From: Roseburia sp. CAG:303
GTDB taxonomy: Bacteria > Bacillota > Clostridia > Lachnospirales > Lachnospiraceae
Length of the DNA: 8,023 nt
Direction: 5' to 3'
NCBI GenBank assembly: GCA_000437755.1
Contig: FR900153.1
Span: 51,103-59,125, forward strand
Below, one piece after another: positions 1 through 6,590 of this stretch (its first letter is position 1; every line of letters begins with the position of its first letter). The notes beneath the pieces were generated by a model. It saw only the letters and a program-made list of their open reading frames with translations. It was not told the DNA's origin and made no database searches. A program made the position numbers and the translations under genes.

Positions 1-1008
1 AAAGCCGCCGTTTTTATCATGGCTGGTACGGATAATTGCAATCAGGAAACCGAGTACAATACCGATAATAATTGCAAATACAGTGATGATGATAGTATTT
101 AAAAGACCTTTTGCAATGTATTGCCATCTGTTGTCTGTAATAAAGTTTTCTTTGAGCTTTTCAGTAAAAGACATTTTCTGGACAGATGCATTTTCATCTT
201 TTACAATGATAACCTGTTTGGAAGTGGTGTAAGAATTTGTAAAATCAATGGATTTTAAACGATCTTCCGTAACGGTCATGCCGGCAGCACCCACATCTGC
301 CTTTCCGGACTGGACGGCATTGATAATCGCATCGAATTCGATATCCTCAATTTCGAGGGACATACCAAGTTTGTCACAGATAGCATGCATCATATCAACG
401 TCAAGGCCGGTAATACTGCCGCCGTCATAATATTCATAAGGCTTGAATGCGGCATTAGTTGCCATGACAAGCTTGCCGGCAGAGCGATCCACGTCCTGGA
501 TGACATAAGGATAGTTTCCTTTTTCTGCATCTGTTCCGGTGTAGTTTTTCTTAATCATGTCAAGTGTACCGTCTTCCTGAAGTTCTTTCAGTGCAGCATT
601 AATCTTGTCTTTTAAGTCACTGTTGTCTTTGGAAATACAGATGGCATAATCTTCCACGGCAAATTCTTCGGAAAGAATCTTTAAATCCCTATTTTTCTCG
701 ACAAATGCTTTTGCAGGTTCGTCATCAATAATGACACAGTCGATTTTGTTCTGTTTTAATGCCTGGATAGCATCAGAACCTTTATTGTATTTCTCAACGA
801 CAGTTCCGGAACCATCATCCTCCATGTCGGAGGCATAAGTATCACCGGTAGTACCGATCTGTACTCCGATTTTACTTCCGGAAAGGTCATCCACACTGGT
901 TACTTTTGCAGTTTTGTTATTTTCCTGATTCTTATTGCTGGAGCATCCTGCAAATGAAAACAGCAGAACGCAGAGAAACAGGGAAAGAACAATTCGTTTC
1001 TTATTCAT
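1..1008 (-). CDS. Amino-acid ABC transporter, substrate-binding domain fused to permease (partial, 3' end off window)
   Basis: The first 336 codons are present and the frame runs off the left edge. Residues 1-22 form a lipoprotein-type signal peptide ending in the lipobox SFAGC (Cys22). Residues 35-157 match the second half of a GlnH/HisJ-type polar amino-acid binding protein (SVDDLSGSKIGVQIGTTGD, then ALKELQEDGTLDMIKKNY). Residues 178-273 match the first half (KLVMATNAAFKPYEYYDGG, then MTVTEDRLKSIDF), so the halves are in swapped order. Residues 278-300 lead into the first permease helix (about 300-326) of a HisM/GlnP-type subunit. The start is fixed by AGGAGGA six bases upstream. The likely role is uptake of a polar amino acid at the cytoplasmic membrane with an ATPase encoded to the left; the substrate cannot be told. 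Function by family is well supported; the permuted layout is read directly from the translation. Confidence 0.93.
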   Translation of the reverse strand, partial: MNKKRIVLSLFLCVLLFSFAGCSSNKNQENNKTAKVTSVDDLSGSKIGVQIGTTGDTYASDMEDDGSGTVVEKYNKGSDAIQALKQNKIDCVIIDDEPAKAFVEKNRDLKILSEEFAVEDYAICISKDNSDLKDKINAALKELQEDGTLDMIKKNYTGTDAEKGNYPYVIQDVDRSAGKLVMATNAAFKPYEYYDGGSITGLDVDMMHAICDKLGMSLEIEDIEFDAIINAVQSGKADVGAAGMTVTEDRLKSIDFTNSYTTSKQVIIVKDENASVQKMSFTEKLKENFITDNRWQYIAKGLLNTIIITVFAIIIGIVLGFLIAIIRTSHDKNGGF

Positions 1009-1042
1009 GAAATATCCTCCTGAGTATTTTTTACATTTCTTT

Positions 1043-1071
1043 ATAATAACATAATCAGACAGTGTGTGCAA
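1043..1071 (-). promoter_or_regulatory. Sigma-A-type promoter for the ABC transporter gene
   Basis: On the minus strand TTGCAC (1066-1071) is followed after 17 bp by TATTAT (1043-1048), preceded by TGT, an extended -10. Transcription would start near 1036, leaving a leader of about 28 nt with AGGAGGA before the start codon at 1008. The -35 lies only a few bases past the protease stop (1079). I see no terminator between the genes, so read-through from the protease is also likely. Confidence 0.6.
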
Positions 1072-1078
1072 GAAAGTT

Positions 1079-2791
1079 TTACAGGTTATTGCCACCCAGG
1101 CGCAGAACTTCAAAGGCATTGTATACATCAAGTGTGCCATATCCCCACTGACGGGATGGATAGGAGGTGCCGGGCATGCGTGTTGCTCCGCGGATTAGAA
1201 GACTTTTGATGCCGGAGGAAGTAATCAGGGGAAGATTTTCATTTGTTACAGCCCAGGTAAGAAGCTGGGCACACGCACCACCGGTCAGGGCGGATGCGGC
1301 ACTCGTACCGCTTCGCATTTCATATCCGCCGTGCAGATTCGGACCGGTGATGGCAGTACAGGGAGCACAGATATCAGGTTTATATCTGCCGCCCCGGGTA
1401 AAGCCGCGTCCGGATTCGGGATAGAATGCCCCGCTGATCGGGTCGTAGCCGGAAACAGATAAAATACTGTCAGCTCCGGAAGGATCGGTCAGGGTTATGT
1501 CAGGATCCGGTGTCAGAAAGTAAGCATTTTCCCCAATCATGCTGCTGCCGGGAAAGTAGGCATCATAGGAGGTATATCCGGTATTAGAGTAGGCGGAAAT
1601 TTTCCAGATTCCTTCGGTCGGATCCTGGATGCGGATGACAATTACTTCGTCGCCCACGTCAAATTCCGTCAGATCGTGGTAAACCGTGATTCTGGAACGG
1701 TCAAAGATGAAACGGAATCTGCGGAAATCACCGGGTCTTGCAAAGATACGTCCGGTACTCTCGCCGGTTGGCGACTGAATAGAAATGGAGAGAAGTGCGG
1801 GTGCCTGCCCCCATAATTCCATAAAAATGCCAGGTACATCGGGGGACACGGAAAATTCGATGACAGAGGGAGTGGAAGTGTCCGTAATGACACCGGAACA
1901 GTGCTGTCTGCTGTTACCTTCATTTCCGGTAGGGGCAGTGATGCAGAAACCCGGAAGCCTTGAAGTACTGTTGATGATATTGGAGAGAGAGGAATATCCG
2001 TCATGACCGCCGAGATTGCTGCCGAGACCAAAGGGGATGGAGAGCGGAAGCCCAAGTTCACTGGCGCATCTGCGGATATAATTAATCGCAAGCATGATGT
2101 CATTTTCCTGATAGGCGGCAGTATCCGGGGAAATAAAGTAGAAATCTCTCAGAAAATTTTTGGCCGGTTTCAGCTTTACCACAATCAGCCGGGATTCCGG
2201 TGCTGCTCCGGAAAAATTATTCGTCAGATCCTGTGAACCTGCGGCAACACCGGCAAGAAATGTGCCATGACCGCTCGAATCTCTTTCCCTTACAATCGAA
2301 GAAGGCGAAGAGGAAGCCAGTGCAAGATTGATGTCATCTTCTGTGTATTCTGTACCATAGGAGATTCCTTTCGGGGCAGGACCTGTCGGATCTGTCTGAT
2401 CCCAGAGCCGCAGGATACGGGTACGTCCATAGGCATCGCGGAAAGCAGGATGGGTAAAATCAATTCCGCTGTCCGCAATTCCAATCAGAACGCCCTGTCC
2501 CTTCAGGTTCAGGACGGGCTGGCTGGCAATCCTTGTAATCCCTGATATTTCAAGTGCGGCGGTGGACATTTCCCCGTATAATTTCGGAAAAAGATTATAG
2601 GAAAACTGGTTCAGCGAAATGGTATTTACATTGTTCACCGGCGTGTAGATGGTAAAATAGCGCGGATCGATCTGCTGGTAACATACGCCACGGAACAGAT
2701 TTAATAATTCCGGGGTAATGGAAAGGGCAACGGTAAGAAATTCTGTATAGTCCTGTGACAGGACGATTTCCTGGGAACATGGTTCGGACAT
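1079..2791 (-). CDS. S8 family (subtilisin, Csp-like) serine protease
   Basis: 570 residues with no signal peptide, so probably cytoplasmic or spore-associated. The subtilase triad is intact: Asp107 in GIADSGIDFTHP, His175 in DSSGHGTFLAG and Ser497 in RSGTSAASALTGG, with the oxyanion Asn290 in APTGNEGNS. Residues 1 to about 95 fit a prodomain. Residues about 305-435 are a beta-rich insert between the Asn and the Ser, as in the jelly-roll insert of the clostridial Csp proteases that process the spore cortex hydrolase SleC. GAGGAA nine bases upstream supports the start. No sleC, cspC or germination gene is visible nearby, so a germination role is only a possibility; Lachnospiraceae-type genomes often carry several such proteases of unknown substrate. 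The gene lies directly upstream of the ABC transporter gene on the same strand. Confidence 0.93.
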   Translation of the reverse strand: MSEPCSQEIVLSQDYTEFLTVALSITPELLNLFRGVCYQQIDPRYFTIYTPVNNVNTISLNQFSYNLFPKLYGEMSTAALEISGITRIASQPVLNLKGQGVLIGIADSGIDFTHPAFRDAYGRTRILRLWDQTDPTGPAPKGISYGTEYTEDDINLALASSSPSSIVRERDSSGHGTFLAGVAAGSQDLTNNFSGAAPESRLIVVKLKPAKNFLRDFYFISPDTAAYQENDIMLAINYIRRCASELGLPLSIPFGLGSNLGGHDGYSSLSNIINSTSRLPGFCITAPTGNEGNSRQHCSGVITDTSTPSVIEFSVSPDVPGIFMELWGQAPALLSISIQSPTGESTGRIFARPGDFRRFRFIFDRSRITVYHDLTEFDVGDEVIVIRIQDPTEGIWKISAYSNTGYTSYDAYFPGSSMIGENAYFLTPDPDITLTDPSGADSILSVSGYDPISGAFYPESGRGFTRGGRYKPDICAPCTAITGPNLHGGYEMRSGTSAASALTGGACAQLLTWAVTNENLPLITSSGIKSLLIRGATRMPGTSYPSRQWGYGTLDVYNAFEVLRLGGNNL

Positions 2792-2841
2792 AAGATGGAT
2801 TTCCTCAGATAATTTATAAATCCTATTTCATAAGAAGAAAA

Positions 2842-2871
2842 AATATACTTATTTTCTGGAAATAAATGCAA
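2842..2871 (-). promoter_or_regulatory. Putative promoter for the S8 protease
   Basis: On the minus strand TTGCAT (2866-2871) and TATATT (2842-2847) are 18 bp apart, about 50 bp upstream of the protease start. It lies back to back with the rnhA promoter inside a 142-bp divergent intergenic region. The match is moderate and the spacing is on the long side. Confidence 0.4.
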
Positions 2872-2879
2872 GATAGACA

Positions 2880-2907
2880 TTGAAATAAGATGGATTTGTG
2901 GTAAAAT
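2880..2907 (+). promoter_or_regulatory. Extended -10 promoter for the rnhA-led cluster
   Basis: TTGAAA (2880-2885), a 16-bp spacer and TAAAAT (2902-2907) preceded by TGG (2899-2901), giving an extended -10. Transcription would begin near 2914, about 20 nt before the RNase H1 start. It is the only good promoter seen upstream of the three-gene plus-strand cluster. Confidence 0.6.
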
Positions 2908-2933
2908 AAATAGGTTTCAGAAGGGAGATAGAA

Positions 2934-3530
2934 ATGGCCGTAAAATTTTATGCAGTAAAAAAAGGAAAAGCAACCGGTATTTTTCATACCTGGGAGGAAT
3001 GTAAAGCACAGACTGCGGGATATCCCGGAGCAATTTACAAGAGCTTTCCGACTGCCGCCCAGGCAGCAGAATATATGGGATGGACAGCGAACCGTGAGCC
3101 TGAGGAAGAGTGCGAACTGGTAGCATATGTGGATGGAAGTTATAATATCGCAACCGGAGAATATGGAAGTGGTGTGATTATTATAGATGGAACGGAAGAG
3201 ATTTGCTTAAAGGAAAGGGGAAACGAGCCGGGAATGGCAGTCATGCGGAACGTGGCAGGAGAAATCGCAGCCTCTGAGATGGCGATGAAATATGCCGTGG
3301 AACACGGATATGGCTCGATTGAAATCATACACGATTACCAGGGGATTGCAAGCTGGTGTCTTGGAGAATGGAAAACAAACAAAGAGGAGACCAGGCGCTA
3401 TAAAATGGCATATGATACTTATAAAAAAGATGTCAGAATAAAATTTACCAAAGTGAAAGGTCATTCGGGAGATAAATACAATGATATTGCTGATATGCTC
3501 GCAAAGCAGGCAGCAGGAGTAACCGGATAA
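2934..3530 (+). CDS. rnhA: Ribonuclease H1 with N-terminal hybrid-binding domain
   Basis: 198 residues. Residues 5-48 form the HBD (viroplasmin-like) module that binds RNA/DNA hybrid (FYAVKKGKATGIF, then GAIYKSFPTAAQAAEYM). Residues 60-195 form the RNase H fold, which cuts the RNA strand of RNA:DNA hybrids. The catalytic acids are visible: Asp67 in YVDGSYN, Glu110 in AGEIAASEMA, Asp134 in IIHDYQG and Asp187 in IADMLAKQA, with His177 in KVKGHSG as the E. coli His124 equivalent. AAGGGAG six bases upstream (2921-2927) supports the start. It is soluble, with no signal peptide. It is first in a cluster whose next two genes encode membrane-bound cell-wall enzymes, so the grouping looks like co-transcription rather than a shared pathway. 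Confidence 0.96.
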   Translation: MAVKFYAVKKGKATGIFHTWEECKAQTAGYPGAIYKSFPTAAQAAEYMGWTANREPEEECELVAYVDGSYNIATGEYGSGVIIIDGTEEICLKERGNEPGMAVMRNVAGEIAASEMAMKYAVEHGYGSIEIIHDYQGIASWCLGEWKTNKEETRRYKMAYDTYKKDVRIKFTKVKGHSGDKYNDIADMLAKQAAGVTG

Positions 3531-3535
3531 ATAAG

Positions 3536-3541
3536 TATAAT
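3536..3541 (+). promoter_or_regulatory. Consensus TATAAT between rnhA and the transpeptidase gene (weak internal promoter candidate)
   Basis: A perfect TATAAT lies just after the rnhA stop. There is no recognisable -35 at 16-18 bp and no TG extension. It might give a short leader transcript for the transpeptidase gene, but it could be chance in AT-rich DNA. Confidence 0.2.
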
Positions 3542-3569
3542 GAAATGCAAAAGAAGGGCATAGAATAAA

Positions 3570-5420
3570 ATGAGTAAATTAAAGGATTTCTTATCAGAAA
3601 ATAAGAACAGGGTGATTATGTTAGCAGCAATTTTAGTAACTATTGTTATTATTTTTGTGCTTGTAGCCGTATTATCAGGAAAAAACAATATGATAAAGGA
3701 CGGGATTAAAAATTTTGTAAAAAACACGGAAAAAAGTCAGGAGGAAGAGTCTGACATAGACGCAACGGAAGAGATCACGACACTGGCAGACGAGGAAACG
3801 ATAGCCATGGAAGATGCCACAGCGGATCAGGAGGTCGGAGGCATTGATGATAATGTAGCTGAGAATGAGGTACAGAAAGCAGATGAATTTCCATATCTGA
3901 TCAAGGTAAACCGTGTGCAGAACTGTATTACCGTATATAAAAAGGATAAAGACGGGGAATATACCGTTCCGTACAGGGCAATTATCTGCTCCACCGGAAA
4001 ATATGTGGGTGATACCCCTCTGGGTGAGTTTACCACGTTGAGAAGTTATGAATGGCTGTTAATGGTGGACGGTTCTTACGGACAGTTTGCCTACCGTTAC
4101 TATGGATCTATTCTGTTCCATTCCGTTCCGTATTTTTCAAAGAATAAGGGCGATCTGGAATATAAGCAGTTTAATAAGCTCGGCGAGGCAGCCTCCCTTG
4201 GCTGTGTGCGTGTATGCGTAAGAGATGCCATCTGGCTGATTGAAAACTGTCCGGTCGGAACACAGGTCGTCGTATATGATGATGAGACTTCGCCGGGACC
4301 GCTTGGAAAACCGGAAATGATAAAGATACCGGAAGACAGTCCGAACCGCGGATGGGATCCGACCGATCCGGATCCGGAAAATCCATGGAACAGCTGCAAA
4401 CCAGAGATTACCGTGGACAGTACGGTGAGCATTGCCGTTAATAAATATTCCATGGACACAATTGTGGAGAGATTAGGAGCAACTGCGACAGATACCTGTG
4501 GCAATGATGTTACCGACAGAATCAAGGCAGGCGGTTCCGTGAATTTCAATAAATTAGGAAAGAATACACTGGTTCTTACTGTCAAGGATGCGATTGGAAA
4601 AACGGATACAAAGATTATTACCGTTGTGGTGGAAAATACAGAAGTGACAACGGCGAAACCGACTACAACCAAGAAGCCGATACAGCCGTCAACCGTGGAA
4701 GATACCACATTGCCGGAAGAAATGACAACTCTGCCGGAAGAAGAAACCACAAGTCAGGAGCAGTCGTCAACGGAACAGTCAACAACGCAGGCACAGCCGA
4801 CACAGGCACAGCCAACACAGGCACAGCCGACGCAGGTGCAGCCAACGCAGGTGCAGCCGACACAGGCACCAACAACGCGCAGGACGGTAACACTGAAAAT
4901 GGGAAGCTCCATCCGTGTTGCGGCAGGAAAATACAGTACCGCAAAAGAGATTGCGAAAGCAGTGGGCTGTTCGGCAGTTTATTCCGATGGTACAACAATC
5001 AGTGATGCTTCGGAGTATGTAGCAGTGTCCTCCGGAAGTTACAACCTGAATAAAGAAGGGCAGTACACCATAACATACCGTTATACCGATGGCAGTGGAA
5101 TTACCAGCCAGGATGTATCGGTAAGTGTTCAGGTTTATGTCAATCCGGTCAGTCTGACTGCTGTGAAATCAAGCATTGAAGTAACGGCGGGAGAGTATCA
5201 GAAAGTGACCGATATTTTCAGCAAGATGGGACTTGCGGCAGTGGATTCCAGAGGAAAGAGCATGAGTAATGCAGCTTCACAGGTAAGCTACAGCCAGCCG
5301 GTGGATATCAACACACCGGGAACTTATTCACTGACACTGACGTTAACGGACAGTTACGGAGTAAGCAGTAATGAACTGAAGGTAAGTATTATTGTAAAAG
5401 CGGATAGTAATCAGCCGTAA
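3570..5420 (+). CDS. Membrane-anchored L,D-transpeptidase (YkuD) with Ig-like C-terminal domains
   Basis: 616 residues. One membrane helix at about 15-37 anchors the protein, followed by an acidic, low-complexity stretch (about 55-105). The YkuD catalytic domain spans about 107-237, with His184 in LFHSVPYFS and the nucleophile Cys212 in SLGCVRVCVRDA, the SxGCVR signature of enzymes that form 3-3 peptidoglycan cross-links or attach proteins to the wall. A beta-rich Ig/DUF5011-like domain follows (about 278-356), then a Thr/Glu/Gln/Pro-rich linker (357-436) holding five QAQPT-type pentapeptides, then two more related beta-domains (about 437-523 and 527-610). The enzyme should act outside the membrane, with the C-terminal modules reaching into the wall. 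The RBS AAGAAGGG (3551-3558) sits 11 bases before the ATG, slightly far. It starts 39 bp after rnhA and ends 19 bp before the deacetylase gene. Confidence 0.93.
   Translation: MSKLKDFLSENKNRVIMLAAILVTIVIIFVLVAVLSGKNNMIKDGIKNFVKNTEKSQEEESDIDATEEITTLADEETIAMEDATADQEVGGIDDNVAENEVQKADEFPYLIKVNRVQNCITVYKKDKDGEYTVPYRAIICSTGKYVGDTPLGEFTTLRSYEWLLMVDGSYGQFAYRYYGSILFHSVPYFSKNKGDLEYKQFNKLGEAASLGCVRVCVRDAIWLIENCPVGTQVVVYDDETSPGPLGKPEMIKIPEDSPNRGWDPTDPDPENPWNSCKPEITVDSTVSIAVNKYSMDTIVERLGATATDTCGNDVTDRIKAGGSVNFNKLGKNTLVLTVKDAIGKTDTKIITVVVENTEVTTAKPTTTKKPIQPSTVEDTTLPEEMTTLPEEETTSQEQSSTEQSTTQAQPTQAQPTQAQPTQVQPTQVQPTQAPTTRRTVTLKMGSSIRVAAGKYSTAKEIAKAVGCSAVYSDGTTISDASEYVAVSSGSYNLNKEGQYTITYRYTDGSGITSQDVSVSVQVYVNPVSLTAVKSSIEVTAGEYQKVTDIFSKMGLAAVDSRGKSMSNAASQVSYSQPVDINTPGTYSLTLTLTDSYGVSSNELKVSIIVKADSNQP
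4788..4862 (+). repeat. 15-bp tandem repeat x5 encoding QAQPT/QVQPT
   Basis: Five in-frame 15-bp units encode Q-A/V-Q-P-T pentapeptides (residues 407-431 of the L,D-transpeptidase). Units differ at silent third positions and by the A-to-V change. The array is a flexible linker, and unit number could vary between strains by slippage or recombination. Confidence 0.9.
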
Positions 5421-5439
5421 AAAATGGAGTGTCTTATTT

Positions 5440-6225
5440 ATGAAAAATTATCTGAGGGGAATTATTTTTCAGAAGATAGCATATAACATATTCTGGGGAC
5501 TTTTATTGTTGCTGTTGCTGTGTGCCTCGCTGGCTGCAGGAACGGTGGCAAATACCACCCGTATACAAAAAGAGGAAAAGAAGCTGCCGGTTTATTCTGT
5601 AGATACAAAGGATAGGCTGGCAGCTTTAACGTTCAACTGTGCATGGAATATTGATGATTTGGACAGTATTCTGGGTATCCTGAGGAAAAATGATATCCGG
5701 GCATCCTTTTTTATGACAGGGGAATGGGTGGAACAATATCCGGAAGCCGTCAAAAAGATACAGAAAGCAGGGCATGACCTGGCAAGTCATGGAGATAAGC
5801 ACAGGCATATGAACAGCCTGTCGGCTGAAGAATGTAAAAAAGAAATCTATGAAATCCATAAAAAAGTATTTGAACTGACAGGAGTGGAGATGGAACTGTT
5901 CCGTCCGCCCTATGGGGAATACAATGATACCGTAATTCAGACCGCACTGGAGATGGCATATTATCCCATACAGTGGAGTGTGGACAGTCTGGACTGGAAA
6001 AATTACGGAGTGGAAGAGATGACCAGACAGGTGGTGGAAAATAAGCATCTCGATAATGGGGCGATTATTCTCATGCACAATGGGACGTTATATACGGCAC
6101 AGGCATTGCAGGGAATCATAGATGGGCTGGAAAATAAAGGATACCAGTTTGTACCGGTGTCAGAGCTGCTCCTGAGGGACGGTTATGTGATTAACCATGA
6201 GGGAAAGCAGATGGCAGGGGAATAA
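5440..6225 (+). CDS. Membrane-anchored polysaccharide deacetylase (NodB fold) with altered motif 1
   Basis: 261 residues. An uncleaved-looking signal anchor spans about 13-35 (poly-Leu core), and the NodB domain spans about 55-245. Motif 2 is intact (SHGDKH, His117 and His121), as are motif 3 (RPPYGEYND, Arg155), motif 4 (WSVDSLDW) and motif 5 (LMHNG, His213). Motif 1, normally TFDDG or TFDxxW, reads TFNCAWN, so the usual catalytic-base Asp is Asn66 and the next Asp position is Cys67. The family removes N-acetyl groups from peptidoglycan sugars or other polysaccharides outside the membrane. With motif 1 changed, activity is uncertain; YlxY-like members also lack this Asp. GGAG (5426-5429) lies ten bases before the ATG. 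It starts 19 bp after the L,D-transpeptidase stop, suggesting the two act together on the wall. Confidence 0.88.
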   Translation: MKNYLRGIIFQKIAYNIFWGLLLLLLLCASLAAGTVANTTRIQKEEKKLPVYSVDTKDRLAALTFNCAWNIDDLDSILGILRKNDIRASFFMTGEWVEQYPEAVKKIQKAGHDLASHGDKHRHMNSLSAEECKKEIYEIHKKVFELTGVEMELFRPPYGEYNDTVIQTALEMAYYPIQWSVDSLDWKNYGVEEMTRQVVENKHLDNGAIILMHNGTLYTAQALQGIIDGLENKGYQFVPVSELLLRDGYVINHEGKQMAGE

Positions 6226-6230
6226 CATTC

Positions 6231-6259
6231 TTGTATCTCCGCCGGATTTATGTTACAAT
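6231..6259 (+). promoter_or_regulatory. Extended -10 promoter, now cut off from its gene by the IS
   Basis: TTGTAT (6231-6236), a 17-bp spacer and TACAAT (6254-6259) preceded by TGT (extended -10). Transcription would start near 6266. If the IS and one target copy are removed, the leader would be about 47 nt to the ATG at 7751, with GGAGG well placed. At present the promoter fires into the IS, antisense to the transposase. Confidence 0.6.
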
Positions 6260-6288
6260 TTAATTATAAAAATGTATATGAATCAGGA

Positions 6289-6296
6289 AAAAGATA
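6289..6296. repeat. Target-site duplication, left copy (AAAAGATA)
   Basis: Perfect 8-bp match to 7727-7734; the match stops at exactly 8 bp on both sides. Confidence 0.85.
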
Positions 6297-6307
6297 GATA
6301 GTGTCAA
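6297..6307 (+). repeat. Left terminal inverted repeat of the IS
   Basis: Reads GATAGTGTCAA, pairing with 7716-7726 with one mismatch at position 2. Read outward on the minus strand it contains TTGACA (6302-6307), a perfect -35 hexamer, with no good -10 beyond it here. Confidence 0.8.
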
Positions 6308-6370
6308 GTGACGTATGAAAAAATGAAACAAAGAAAAAGACACTTTTGTACCTTGAAAATCTGTAAATAT

Positions 6371-6590
6371 GATAGGCTGTGGATGCAGATGCCACCCTTG
6401 ACCGCACGAAAAGAACTGCTGGAAGTCGGTTACCGACGGCGAAGATGATGAGAACAGTTCGTTCTTTTCCGTCGCTCACAGCAGGATAGCAGTTCTTTTA
6501 TGCGCCATCAAGGGCATGCCGCTTACGCGGTGGCTGTTTGTATTACCTCAGGCTCAGAATCTAAGAACAGTCAGAGATATGGCTGAGCCG
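6371..6590. repeat. Cluster of nested inverted repeats in the IS noncoding end (possible structured RNA)
   Basis: The stretch between the transposase tail and the left IS end has no convincing gene. It holds a nested stem: CCCTTGA (6395-6401) with TCAAGGG (6508-6514), CGCA (6403-6406) with TGCG (6501-6504), and a perfect 12-bp pair AAAAGAACTGCT (6409-6420) with AGCAGTTCTTTT (6488-6499). Inside are GTCGG/CCGAC (6425-6429/6433-6437), CGACGG/CCGTCG (6434-6439/6469-6474) and AGAAC/GTTCT (6451-6455/6461-6465). Some arms can pair in more than one way. A further 7-bp pair GGCTCAG/CTGAGCC (6551-6557/6583-6589) encloses the transposase stop. It could be a transcription-ending or protective structure, a nested repeat element or an RNA; I do not recognise it. 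Confidence 0.55.

Larger units (their letters stand above)
6226..6296 (+). other. Intergenic leader left of the IS
   Basis: No gene and no clear terminator for the deacetylase operon. The stretch holds a promoter (6231-6259), then the part of the downstream gene's original leader that stayed left of the insertion, ending in the left copy of the 8-bp target duplication. Confidence 0.6.

Noticed and set aside
248..615. Two small plus-strand open frames
   Set aside because: Shadows of the minus-strand ABC transporter gene, whose translation is continuous and clearly homologous to binding proteins.
1669..2103. 144-codon minus-strand open frame
   Set aside because: Overlaps the S8 protease in another frame; the protease frame carries all catalytic motifs.
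4100..4750. 216-codon minus-strand open frame inside the transpeptidase gene
   Set aside because: Antisense shadow of a gene with clear YkuD motifs; low-complexity Ser/Val translation.
4788..4862. Possible CRISPR-like repeat array
   Set aside because: Units are 15 bp, directly adjacent without spacers, in frame and encode a Pro/Gln/Thr linker.
6264..6479. 71-codon minus-strand frame across the IS left end
   Set aside because: Crosses the IS boundary and the inverted-repeat cluster, so it cannot be an old gene; no homology recognised.
6409..6499. Intrinsic terminator from the A-rich/T-rich 12-bp stem
   Set aside because: The arms are 67 nt apart and the U tract is only four bases, so it is not a standard hairpin terminator on either strand.
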